From Monocercomonoides exilis (lineage: Eukaryota > Preaxostyla > Oxymonadida > Polymastigidae), in contig LSRY02000040.1 of NCBI GenBank assembly GCA_001643675.2, positions 90,001-154,000 on the forward strand: DNA of 64,000 nucleotides, read 5' to 3'. Of this stretch, positions 46,120 to 57,436 are shown in pieces; position 1 is the stretch's first letter; each line of letters begins with the position of its first letter. Under the pieces are notes generated by a model, which searched no databases, had not been told where the DNA came from, and saw only the letters and a program-made list of their open reading frames with translations. The position numbers were made by a program, and so were the translations under genes.

Positions 46120-47578
46120 TTAAATATTCACAAAATAATCAGAAATATTCAACGATAATTCATTACCACATTTTCTATTTTGAAAACCAAATACTTTGTG
46201 AAAGCTTGCCATGACATCTTCGTATCCTTCTTCTTCCATCCTTTCTAATATCTTTCTTTTCAACTCTTTTCGTTCAGTTTCGTCTGTTTCTCCATCCGTC
46301 TTTTCTTTCAGTCTTTCTGAAATATTCAAAAAGAAATACAAGCAATAAGACATAATTTTATCATCCAAAGTTGATTGCTTCATTTCTTCTGAAAACAGAA
46401 CTATGATTCCTTCCCTTGCAAAAGGATCAATTTTCACACATTCATTTTCAACTGCTCTTCTTAATGAATTAATGCATTTACGGCTCAGATCTGGGTAATT
46501 ATCTCTTGATGCTTGAAATACTTGAACAATGCTGCTGATAAGTCCAATAAGTTCTTCGTTCCACATCGTGCATGAGAAAAAGTAAAAATCAATAACAAAG
46601 AACCATCTCCTGATTACAAACTCTTCTTTCGATTCAATGACTCCTTTTCCCTCTTCATTTCTCTTCCAATCCACACATCTCGTCAACTCTTCCAATTCTC
46701 CTCTTGCTTCTCTCACAAAATGCATTTCATTCACAATCACTTCTTCCGAGCTTTCTTCGTTGTGAAATCTTTTTATCAAAAACTGCCAAGCTGATTGGAA
46801 GGCAAGCTGAGTGATGCTGTGAAGTTCTCGATGATATTCGATGATTTCTTTGATTTCATTCAAATACAGTTCTCTTTTCATTTCCTATGAAAAAAAGGAA
46901 GAAAATACAATTCAACAATATCAAAATGGAAAAATGTTCTCAAACCCAATATCCGATATTGCCCAAAGCCAGCAACGCCATTTCAACTTCCTTCTGAGCT
47001 TCTTCGGTCTCGTCTTTCTTCAATGCAACTTTCAGAAGGCAAGGTACATAGATTGAATCCATTTCAGATGAAGGCCATCTGTTCAACAACAAATAGCATT
47101 CACAAAGGTCAATCAGACGCTTTTCATTCATTTCTTCTTTCTTCTTCTCATTTTCATCAATTATCATCTCTTTCATTCTTTCGCTCAATAATGAATAATC
47201 AAAAGATCCTAAGTCAATCATTTTCAGCTCTTTGTTGTATCCAACATGCTTCAACAACAAGGTTGCACTTTCCAATGACAATGTCTTTTTCTCAATCATT
47301 CTGTAGATTGTATCGAACAGTTCTATTGTGAAAACTGTTAGAAATTCTTCTTCATCCATTTCATTAATCAATCCATTCAACTCTTCAATTTTCTGTTTCT
47401 GTTCAACTTCTCTGCAACGTTCAAGCTCATCGAACAATTCTGCAAGGGTTATTCAATAAAAACAAAAATTTTTGTTCAAAATTGTTTTATCCAAATAAAA
47501 TGGCAAACTTGAAAACTGTTCTGTTCTGTTCAGAGCCTGAACTACTTTTTCACATTTATCAGCATTTGGCAAACTCAT
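46120..47578 (-). CDS. Three-exon acidic helical protein family, member E
   Basis: The exons on the minus strand are 47578-47509, 47439-46946 and 46884-46120, giving 442 residues. Exon 1 codes MSLPNADKCEKVVQALNRTE and is spliced in phase 1 to KLFDELERCREV. Intron 2 (phase 0) separates NIGYW from EMKRELYL. Family blocks are complete: RLIDLCECYLLL, VPCLLKVALKKDETEEAQ, SAWQFLIKRFHNEESSEEVIVN, MWNEELIGLISSIVQVFQAS, ISERLKEKTDGETDETERK, YEDVMASFHKVF and SDYFVNI. The exon 2 3' half and intron 2 are very close to B/C, whereas exon 3 start is close to F. This mosaic similarity suggests sequence exchange among members. Convergent with D. Confidence 0.85.
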
Positions 47579-47810
47579 TCTGTTTTTTGCAAAAAAATAT
47601 TCAAAAAGAGGTGCAAAGCTTGGCAAATAACAAAATAAAACACAAATACAAACATCGTTGATTATCTTGCAAAATTTTAATGATCGCAACACAAACTGTT
47701 TTGTTTTTGTTATATAAAATGAATTGCAAAAGAAATTGCGAAGAAACCTCAACGATTGGCTGTATGAAGCAAGAAATGGAAAATTTTTGAATCTTTTTGA
47801 TCTAACCAAA

Positions 47811-50800
47811 AGATATTTCAGATGAAGAAATAGATTTCGATTATCTTTCACATTTTGTGAATTGAGTTTGTTTTTTATTGGAATGAAATTGGATATTTTA
47901 ATCACGCAGATATGTTTATTGTCAGAAAAGAAAAAGAAATAAAGCAATCACATTTCATAAAAGAAAATTCTTTTTCGACTGTTGACAAACAATGCTCAGA
48001 ATGAAAATAATGAAAACAGATGCTTGCATTCTCAATGAATTCTATTTGATTATTTTCTTGTTTTTCAATTTTCAGTTTTCATTCAATATGAATCATCGGA
48101 TTTATGAAGGGGAAAAAAGTTGAAAAATAAAAAAGGAATTGTCGATTCAATTCGAAAATCAGTCAAACAGCAGAAGAACATGGCAAAATGGTTTTGAAGT
48201 GAAATGAGCAAATAATGAAAATTCTTGAAGGTCATCTCCAACATTATGGATGGCAGGACAAATGATTGGTGGAACAGCTTCAATGAATGAAAAACACCTT
48301 TTTCTTTTGTTTTCATCAAACACTTTGGGAAATCAGAAATCCATATGACTTGGATTGAATGGAGATCAGATGAGAAATGTCGTGAATGCAGCTGTTCCAT
48401 GAGAAGCATTCAGGAAGCACAACAATTCAACAATACCTTCAATTGTTCATCAAAGCACAGAAGAAATGAATCAGAGAATTCTGCTGCTCAGCCAAAAGAA
48501 TGAAGAGAGCGGAAGGAAATTCGGATTCATTGCACGAATACTAACTTTTGCACACACTTTTCTCTTCTTTGGAGCAAATCGAAAATTCATCATTGGACTT
48601 CAATGGCTGATGAGAATGAATGGACAATCCTTTTTGAATTCCTCATTTTTCTCTCCTTTTTGTCAGTTCACAGAACAGTCATCAATAAAAATACCTGTCT
48701 TTTCACTCATTTCTCATCTGACACTTTCAGTATGTTTCATCTTCTCCATTGGTTTCTCTGCAAAGAAAATCTCTTATCAAATCATCATCCTCTTTTGCAG
48801 TTGCCGAACGTGCTGAAAAGACACGATCAACAACAACAGCTGCTTCAGTGATGATTGAACGAAAGTTGAACATGCTTTGGGCGAAGCAAAAGAAAGAAGT
48901 TTTTAATGATGAGTTTTTTGAATTCTGTTTATATTGATGGTGATTGTCTGAAGGATTTCTCCTCATCATCAACTTCTTTCATTTTCTTCCTCTCCTTTCC
49001 ATACAATCTTCCTCATCACTTCTTCTTTCTTCACTTGTATTTCTTGAAGCCAATTGGTCGATTTGTTATCAGGATTCTGTTGCCTTCCTCATTGGATCCT
49101 CCAAAGAAGTTGGAGAAGAAGAAGAAAAAGAAAAAGAAGAACCTTTCGAAACAATTGTTGTTGATGAAGAAGGAGAAAAGAAATATGAATTTCATCCGTT
49201 TTTTTATGTTCGGTTTGAATGAATGAGAAGAAACAGAAAAGGACTTCCTTTGCCTTTTTTCTTTCTTCTTCGATATTTCCTTTCAAACAGAAGGATAAAA
49301 TCCCATTTAAAGATTTTGGAAAGAATAACATCGCTCCCCCAAATTTCAGAAAAAGAAGAAAACACTTTGATCATAATCCTTATGCTTTGTTTGATGAAGA
49401 CAGTGATGCAAAAGAAGAGGTAGAAAATGTTGATATTGAAGCCTGTGTCAATCTGTCTGAACAAAGTGCAAATATGACATTTTTTTCGAATAAATTCCTT
49501 CATTCAAAACATTCTCTAATTTTTCTTCCATCTTTCTCAGCTCGTTTCTGCCTTCATCTCAAAATTCCTCTCTTTCTCTTTGACTCATTCATAACAACCA
49601 TCTCCATTTATTCGACATCCCATTCTCCTCTTTTCTTCAATGCAAACATTCCACATTGTTCATCTCATCATCAAATTTGTCTTTCCTCTTTTCAATGAGC
49701 AATCGAACATTCAACATCCAACAACTCATCCATTTTGTGTGCTCTTGAGACAGGGTTTTGTTCCATTCTGTCTGAAATATGGCCATCGATTGTTGACTGA
49801 TCATGACTCATCGATGGCTTGGTTCAGTTGATTTTGCACTTTCATTCTTTGAGGATGCTCAGATGAAAGGAATGAACCTGTTTCTTCGAGGAAACAAGAA
49901 ACATCATTGAAGATGATTGTGTGTTGTCTGATCGTGTGCAAACTGTTTGGCTTGATGAAGTGCATCAATTGCCAAAATTCAACAGAAATGTGGAAGAAGA
50001 AGATGTTTGTCGCAAATGAAATGAAATGAGTCACAAGAACTCTTCACTGGAAGATGAATGGCAAAGGCGAGGAAGAAGTCTCGTTGTGAACAAATGGTCT
50101 TTCATTTGACCACGTTGCATAAGGAAAAAGTAATGAGCGAAAGAACTGAATATGATGAAAAAGAAATAGTTGGCTTTCATTCCAGGTGGTGAGTCAAAAG
50201 TGGAAAAATTGCATTGTTGAGTGGTTGGAAATAAGAAGTACCTCTTCATTTAATAAAAAAATGGACAATCCAATCAATCGAATTGAACAAAAAAGGGAAA
50301 TAAGAAACTTAACTTAACATCAAACACGTTATCTGAATCCCAATAAACAACAAAAAATTTGGCAAACTCACTCCATGTTGCAACACTAAAATATGATAGC
50401 GATTGCATTCAGCCTTTTTGTCCAACAATTCCCTTTCACGAAACAATTGTTCTTCCCATCTGCCAAACAAAAATATCGTCAATGAATATTTCAAAAAAGA
50501 GTGAGAAAAAATCACATAATCTGCAAAAATGCTGCTTGAAATGGATTGTCTCTGAGAATAGCGCTCAACAGAAAAAAGTTGTTGTTTGTTATGGAAAAAA
50601 GATTAAAAAATGTTCATAAAAATTAGTTTTGCATTGTTTACAAAAATTCCTCACAAAAATGCACATGCTCTTCCCATCGCAAATGCAGAGAATTGTCCAA
50701 TCACTGATGCTTTCAATCTCCATTTCCATTGTTTCCCAGTGCTCCTTTCACCATCATCCTTTTTTCCCCTCACAAATATCCTGCTTAAGATATTGCCATC

Positions 50801-51544
50801 CACTTTTAAATCGAAAAAAATCTTTTCTTTCCAAATGCTGTCCAATTGTTTGCATTCTTTTTTTTTCAAGACCAATTGCTTTGAAATCGGATTTGTTTTT
50901 CATCCACTGTTCAAGTTGAAAACAAAAAATATGTAATTCCAATCTGATGGTCGTTTCTCACCATCCAACTCGCTTATCATGTAAAGCTCAGCAAAACAAA
51001 GGAATGAACATTTATGTTATTAATCAGATTTTTGGGCTCTGAAAAGTCCACAGATGGAAACATCAAAAAATAGATCAAGAATGGTGAAAATATAAAAACA
51101 TTTTAATATTTTCATTCAACAACCGAATTGCTGCATTTCCTTCCATGATTTTTTTATAAAATCATCTCTCTCAATTCCAAAATCAATTCAGAGCCGTCAC
51201 TGTCTCGAACCACCACCAAGCAAAAAAACATCCCACATTCCAAAAGATATACTAATAATCAAACTCTCGTCTTGGGCAAAAAAATCATCATTCGTGTTCA
51301 AAGATAAGAGTCTGATCAAAGAATCCATAACAACAAACCAACAAGGATTAAGTGTTCTTTTTCTCTGCAATTTTTTGCCAAAAGTTCTTGCAAAAAAAAG
51401 AGTGGTTTGAGGAAAGGCATTTCCCTGATAGTTTTGAAAATATTATATTTGTCATTATTTCTCTGCCTCGATTATTCTTTTCATTTGGATTGATAAAAAT
51501 GTTGATATCTTCCGAATGGTGCGTTTTGCAAAAAATCGAAGGAA
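47811..51544. other. Coding-like fragments, no gene model possible
   Basis: Several stretches look like decayed or intron-split coding sequence but I recognise no family. On the plus strand: AVAERAEKTRSTTTAASVMI (about 48800), EEPFETIVVDEEGEKKYEFH (about 49140), PFKDFGKNNIAPPNFRKRRK and NPYALFDEDSDAKEEVEN (49300-49440), and DRVQTVWLDEVHQLPKFNRN (about 49930). On the minus strand: GRWEEQLFRERELLDKKAEC (about 50440) and KDDGERSTGKQWKWRLKASV (about 50730). A GTTTGAATGA donor-like site at 49215 and an acceptor TTTCAAACAG near 49292 fit the intron style of the window, but the frames on either side did not match. Stops and shifts separate the rest. Confidence 0.4.
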
Positions 51545-52750
51545 ATGAGCATCACTGAAAAGTTCACTGGTTTGCATCCGTTGCTGCATTTAAATTTTTG
51601 GGAATTGCATTTCTTTCTTTCTTCATAATTTTGAAGCGTTGTTTGATGGACTTGAAGAGTGCGATGAGGAGGAACAAGTGCAGAAAATCAAGGAAATGAA
51701 TGAAATGATTAATGAAATGAATGAAGAAGAATTCAAATCAGTTTTCACAAAAGAACTGTTCGATGAAATGGACGAAATGATTAAAGAAGGGGTAATGAAA
51801 ATTGAAAATGCTTTTTATTTGCTGAAACACCTTGGATATTGCATCTTTTTGAAAGATATGTGGGCTTTTGGTTTTTGGTATTCTTCATTGAACAAAAGAT
51901 TCGAGAAAATGATAATTGACGAATGTTAGAAGAAAGAAGAAGAAAAGCATTTGACTGATCTTTGTGAATGTTATGCTTTGCTAAGCTACAGGTGTTCATA
52001 TGAATTACTTTCAATTGCTGTTCCTTGCCTTCTGAAAGTTGCCTTGATGAAAGAGAGAAACAAAGAGACTCAAATAGAAGTGGAAATAGCTTTACTGGCT
52101 TTGGGCAAAATCGGATATCGGGTTTGAGAACATTTTTCCCATTTTGATATTGTTGAATTGTATTTTCCTCCTTTTTTGCATAGGAAATGAAAAGAGAACT
52201 GTATTTGAATGAAATCAAAGAAATCATCGAATATCATCGAGAACTTCACAGCATCACTCAGCTTGCCTTCCAATCAGCTTGGCAGTTTTTGATAAAAAGA
52301 TTTCACAACGAAGAAAGCTCGGAAGAAGTGATTGTGAATGAAATGCATTTTGTGAGAGAAGCGAGAAGAGAAATCGAAGAACTGACAAGATGCATTGACT
52401 GGAAGAGAAAAGAAGAAGAAAATGGAAGAACAGAAGTGCATATAATCAGGAGATGGCTCTATAATATTGAAGTTTACTTTACCTCGTGCAAATTGTGGAA
52501 CGAAGAACTTGCTGGGTTTTTAGGGAGCATTGTTCAAGTGTTTCGAGCATCAAGGGGCAATCACAAAGATATTCGCAATAGATGCTTCGATATACTTAGA
52601 TGTGCTGCTGAAAAGAGAAATGTGAAAATTGATTGTTTGTTAAAAAATGGGGCCATTGGTGCTGTTTTGGAGGAAATGAATCAATCAACTTTGGATGATG
52701 ATATTTTGTGGAATTGCTTGCTTTTCTTTTTGAGCATTTCACAAAATTGA
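51545..52750 (+). pseudogene. Three-exon family, member F, broken
   Basis: The exons are 51545-51569, 51637-52121 and 52184-52750. Exon 1 codes MSITEKFT, nearly as in member A, and the phase-1 join restores FTALFDGLEECDEEE. In exon 2 the frame meets TAG at 51927-51929 (IIDEC-stop-KKEEEKHL), where other members read DENEKKKEE. Behind the stop the family sequence continues in frame (LTDLCECYALL, VPCLLKVALMKERN). Intron 2 has normal borders. Exon 3 is nearly identical to member E over its first part, then resembles C/F-type KNGAIGAVLEEMNQS. It ends early at FLSISQN-TGA (187 codons instead of about 250), with the usual acidic C-terminus missing. Nonsense mutation plus 3' truncation makes it a pseudogene. 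Confidence 0.85.
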
Positions 52751-53031
52751 AAACTGTTTGCATAAGATTTTTAAATATCCTTTTGTTTTTGATAACCTTG
52801 AAGTGGAACAACCAATGAAAAAAGTCAGGGTCATCTCTTTTTCGGATCTTTTTTCTTTATTGTAACCAAATATTTTTTGGAATGAAAAAAGTTCAAAACA
52901 TGTCAAAAAAATACAAAATTCAAATCAATTATTCTTTTCACTTTTCTTTTTCCATTATCACTTTTGAATTAGTAAAATTCTTCAGATGTTTCATCGTCAT
53001 TGTTCATTAATTCACAAAATGTTCTTTTCAT
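52751..53031. other. Unassigned AT-rich DNA
   Basis: Separates the truncated end of member F from the transposase relic; no feature seen. Confidence 0.3.
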
Positions 53032-54380
53032 TTATTTCTCCAAAGGCAATTGTTCTTTTTCAATTTCCTTTTCTTTTTCTTCAATTTCTTCAATTTTCAT
53101 CTTGTGTTTTTCATTATATTCATCCCATTCATCAAGAAGCTTTTCTTTTGTTATTTCTTTTCCGAAGAAGTCGAAACAGTGTGGGTAAGAAGGAATGGAG
53201 TAATGAGAAGACTGAGGAAGCTTCATTAGAACTGATCCAGATCCATTGCTGAGGACTCCGCTGTTTATGAAGGCTTTTTTGATCACCGATGGGATGAATG
53301 CTGTGTGAAGGGCTTGTGGCAACACATCTGCAACAGCTGTTCTTTTTGAAGATGAGGAGGTGGATGATGGAGAGCTGTAATTGTTTGAAAGCTCTGACTT
53401 CAACACTGCAAATACGCCTCTGTCCAGCCGCTGCGATATGTGTGTGGTGTGTGGAACGAAGGTGACTACGTCTATTTCGGCTTCCTTGAACTGTCTCCAT
53501 ACCGTTGGATCTGCACGTGATGAGTGTGAATCCAGGAGAAGAAGGAAACGATGAGATTCCTTCAAGATACGTTTTCTTCTGTCAATGATATCCGGCAGCA
53601 GGACTGTTAAAACATATTTTTTGAATGCTGTTATGTCCATCCAGCTATTTGTGTTTGGCCAGATGTCAAGCGATAGTGTTAATTGCGTTTCCAGTTCTTT
53701 CGGAAGATTTGCGCTCTTCCACAGCACGACAGACGGAAGCGAGAAGCCATCAGCAGCGATTCCAGCAACGAGAGTGGCATTCTGCATCCTTTCGGCAGTC
53801 TTTTTGAATCCAGCTCGCTCATCTGCAGGATAAGCAACAACACCACGTGTGGAAGTTGGAATTCGAAGTGAAGAATTATCGACGTTAAAGATTAATTCTT
53901 TGGAATAATTGTTTTCATCGGACAGTACATGCAATTCGTTGTTCCACAAATTCAGATCATTCTTTCGAGATTCAGCTAATAAATTCATATCAACTTTCTT
54001 CGGTGGCAACGAATTCAATTATGGATGATGATTTTTGAAATTGAAAGTGGTCTTCAAAATCACTGTCTTTTTCTTCCACATCTTCCTCATCGTACATATA
54101 AATTTCCATCGAAATACAAATTAATATTAAATTAAAATATCAGTTGCAAACAAGATCGCGCGCTTTTCGTAATGTGAGGCTTGTCCCTGATCGAGATTCT
54201 ATTGTAACTTCTTCTAAGAATTGCTTTTCTTTTTGACAGCTAATTATTGATGCGCACACAACTTTTGCAATAGGCCTGCCGTTTTTTATTGCTTAAACAG
54301 CGTGTTCCAATGACTTCTTGCTTATTCCACCGTATTTGACTCCATCAACCAGTCTGACTGCATTGTCATTCACAATGTGT
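53032..54380 (-). pseudogene. pogo/Tigger-like DDE transposase, remnant
   Basis: An open frame 54018-53032 (328 codons, no ATG at its start) carries the catalytic domain: Asp47 in LIFNVDNSSLR, Asp163 in LLLLDSHSSR and Asp199 in SQRLDRGVFAVLK, with 35 residues between the last two (DD35D). Flanking TLVAGIAADGFSLPSVVLWK and FVPHTTHISQ fit the DDE_1 superfamily of pogo/Tigger elements. Upstream on the minus strand (about 54380-54140) another frame reads VDGVKYGGISKKSLEHAV, TAA, AIKNGRPIAKVV, which looks like the CENP-B/pogo helix-turn-helix region, interrupted by a stop and out of frame with the catalytic part. No terminal repeats were found nearby. It is probably an inactive copy; domestication cannot be excluded because the catalytic frame is clean. 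Confidence 0.75.
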
Positions 54381-54898
54381 GCAATCCTTTCCAATCATGA
54401 ACAATATTTCCTGCAACGCAATGTTTTCATTGCTTCCTTCAGCTTTCTATTTCACTGGAAATTTAATATGCATATTGTAGAAATGATTGTTAACAATTAT
54501 TCTTTTTTATTAATTCACGATTGAAAAAATATTCAAATGAAAGCAAGTCAGTTCTAATAAACAGGGGAATATATTTTTTTAAAAAAATACACTTTATTAT
54601 AAATTATTTAATCAATTTGACATTTCTTATCCAAACTTCATTAAATTTTTCAAAAAGAATTTTTATTTTGAAGTGATAATATGAATCATTTCCATTTTCA
54701 TAAAAAATTTAATTGGGTGATTATTTTTGAAATCATGACTTTTTTCGATGTTTTGTATTTTCAAAATCAGTTTATCATTGGGAAAAACTTTTGAATTCGA
54801 ATGCTTTATTTATCACAACTGTTTTCAGAATAAGTGAATCAGCTAAAATAAAGATTAAAATGTCTTCAGTGAAACTTTTCACTCATCAGTAAATATTA

Positions 54899-55276
54899 CA
54901 GTTTGTGCAAAAAATACCGGACAAGATCAATATCTCAATAACCGCAAAAAGAGAAATTCTGATGATTTTCCTCAAATAACATCTCGTCAATACAAACTAA
55001 TATGATATACAAAACTTTCAAAATAGCTTCATTAGTGCTCAGAAAAATATTATCTTTAAAACTCGGAGAAATAGGATTTTGAATTTTTCCGAAATTTTAA
55101 TAATAATTTTTTCTGAGCACAAATGAAGCTATTTTGATTGTTTTGCACAGCAAATAAGTTTGTATTGATGAGATATTTGATGATGAAAATAAACAGAACT
55201 TTTCTTCTTGCGGTTATTGAGATATTGATCTTGTCCGGTATTTTTTTGCGATGTCCGGTATTTTTTGCACAAACTG
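54899..55276. mobile_element. Foldback MITE flanked by TA (378 bp)
   Basis: The left terminus CAGTTTGTGCAAAAAATACC and right terminus ...GCACAAACTG are inverted partners, directly flanked by TA at 54897-54898 and 55277-55278, as in Tc1/mariner MITEs. Pairing extends most of the way to the centre: TCAATATCTCAATAACCGCA with its complement near 55205, and AATAGCTTCATT-GTGCTCAGA with its complement near 55115-55135. The right arm has a duplicated TGTCCGGTATTTTTT unit (about 55233-55268). No coding capacity. Confidence 0.85.
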
Positions 55277-55524
55277 TAATTGTCTAAATTTTTTTGAAAA
55301 GTTCCATTTGTTTAATTTTCAAAAAATGAAAAATTTAATATTTCGATCAAATTTCTGTTTTCACCCACGAAACCACACCAAAACGGATTCAATAACGTTA
55401 TCAAGGATTTGTTTCAATGACAGCAAAATTTGGTGAGTGGGAACAGAAATTTGATAGAAATATGAAATTTTTTATTTTTTGAAAATTAAACGAATGGAAC
55501 TTTTCAAAAAAATTTTGACAATTA
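55277..55524. repeat. Second foldback, directly abutting the MITE
   Basis: TAATTGTCTAAATTTTTTTG at the left pairs with CAAAAAAATTTTGACAATTA at the right. The arms run about 85 bases, including AAAAGTTCCATTTGTTTAAT and GATCAAATTTCTGTT (left) with GAACAGAAATTTGAT and ATTAAACGAATGGAACTTTT (right). A related sequence (GATCAAATTTCTGTTCCC, then CTGAAATTTGATC) is at about 63805-63935, so this is probably a dispersed family. Confidence 0.7.
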
Positions 55525-56309
55525 ATGTTAAAATGGAATTCATTAACAGAAATTTTTGAATGAAAAAATATGAATTCAAAAATAATCACCCAATTATCAA
55601 ATTCAAAGTTAGTGATCGCAAAGGTTAAATCTAATTTCCTTTGATAACCTCGCTTTTGTGCAAAAGTTGTAAGAATTGGAGTAAAATTTTTATCAATATG
55701 AAAAAAACTAAGAATTGTACCAAATTTTTTCAACAATCACTTCATCATAAATCAACCTAAACAATGAAAATAATTATTGAAGAATTTTAAAAATTGAGAA
55801 AAATATTTGAAAGAAAAGAATGGAACAGAATTCATAAAGCAAAATATTTCGCCCCAATTATCATTATCGAATAAATTTTTTATATGGGTATTTTGATCAA
55901 ACATTTAAAAATACAAGACTCGATTATCAAAATCATTTTTTGTCATAAAATTTTAAATTATTTAAAACACTTTTCATTTTCCTCATATTCTGTCAAATTG
56001 ACACTTTTTATTTGAAAGAGAAGTTTGCCATAAACATCAGTGTGCATTTTGTTGTTAATCTCTTTGTAGATATTCATTTATCTTTCGTACATCTTTTCAC
56101 TTTATCGATTATGCATGTTAAAGTGAAATACGTCTTACAAAAATGTGAATTTCAGAGAGCGTTGAATCAAAATCTTAATTTATTATCTAATCAGCAATTA
56201 AGTGTTTGCTGGAAAATTAACTTTGCTGTTTAATTTAATAATCGAAATGCTGAATGAATTTTTACTTATTTCAAATGAAATTTAATTTTTTTTCCGATTT
56301 ATTCAATCA
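55525..56309. other. AT-rich upstream region of the giant gene
   Basis: No gene seen. 55566-55598 carries AATAATCACCCAA in inverse orientation to 54713-54745, flanking the two foldbacks. Confidence 0.4.
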
Positions 56310-57404
56310 ATGCTTTTACAAACAAACAAAAAAAAATATTTTTTTTCGAACCAGAGAATTCAAAACTGCAACAAGATTTTTTCAGAATCAAACAGCAAAA
56401 ACGAACAGTTCATTTGCCAAGAAGAAGAAAAAATTGAAAATGAATATCAAAAGAGTGAACGAGCTGAAAACCAAAAAGTGGGAGGAAAAAGTTCTGAAGA
56501 AAAAAGAGGAGGTGATGAAATGAATGGAGGAGATCAGAGAAAGGAAGGTGATCAAGAATCGAGCAGTGGAGATGGAAATGGAGATGACAACAGAAAGAAT
56601 AACGACGATGAAAAGAAAGATAACAACAAAGAAAATGAAGATAATGATGAGGAGGAAGAGGAAGAGGAAGAGGAAGAGGATGAGGATGAGGAAGAGGAAG
56701 AGGAAGAAGAGAGTGAGTTTAGCGACGATTCAACAGAAGAAGAATTTAAAAAGGAATTTTTAGAAGACGCAAAAGAAGCAGAATTTAAACAACAACAAGA
56801 AGAAGAAGCAGAAAAAGTTGAAAAAGATGAAAAAGCAAAAGAAGAAGAAGAAGAAGAAAAGAAAGAGAAAGAGAAAGAGAAAGAGAAAGAGAGAAAGAAA
56901 AAATTAGAAAGAGGGAAAGAGAAAGAGAAAGAAGAAGAAGAAGAAGAAGCAAAAGAAGCAAAAGCAGAGGCAAAAGCAGAATTAAAAGCAGAACTTCTCT
57001 TTGAAGTGAGTGTTTCGCTGCCGAGCGGGCCAGCTTCTTTTCGTGTTTTTGAAGGGGACTGTTTGGAAGAGGACGTGAAGGCGTTTTGCGAGAGGCATTT
57101 TTTGAGTGAGGAGAAAGGGAGGCGGATTAAAGAGGTGGTGGAGAACGCGTTGGGAGGGAGAGGGGGAGAGGGAGGGGGAGGAGAAAGAGAAGGAAGAAGA
57201 GAAGAAAGACAAGGAGGAAGAGGAAGAGGAGAAGAAGGAGAAGAAGGAGGAGAGAGAGGAAGAGAGGGAGAAGGAAGAGAAGAAGAAAGAGAAAGAGACA
57301 ACAAAAAAAACTATTTTATAAGAGACGAACATTCTAATCAACCACTTCATCCTTCGTCGTCATCGTCATCGTCGTCGTCGTCATCATCATCATCATCATC
57401 TTCT

Positions 57405-57436
<32 letters not shown>

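Larger units (their letters stand above)
42510..47810. repeat. Second copy of the convergent-gene module (genes D and E)
   Basis: Collinear with about 16040-21310: 5' flank, gene on plus, 1.9-kb spacer, gene on minus, 5' flank. From exon 2 start to exon 2 start the distance is 4511 bases here and 4515 there, so few indels separate the modules overall. Sequence divergence is moderate in flanks and spacer. Confidence 0.75.

Noticed and set aside
56552-57304. Long minus-strand frames opposite the giant protein
   Set aside because: They are complements of EK-rich repeats and read as poly-Ser/Leu/Phe; no independent evidence.
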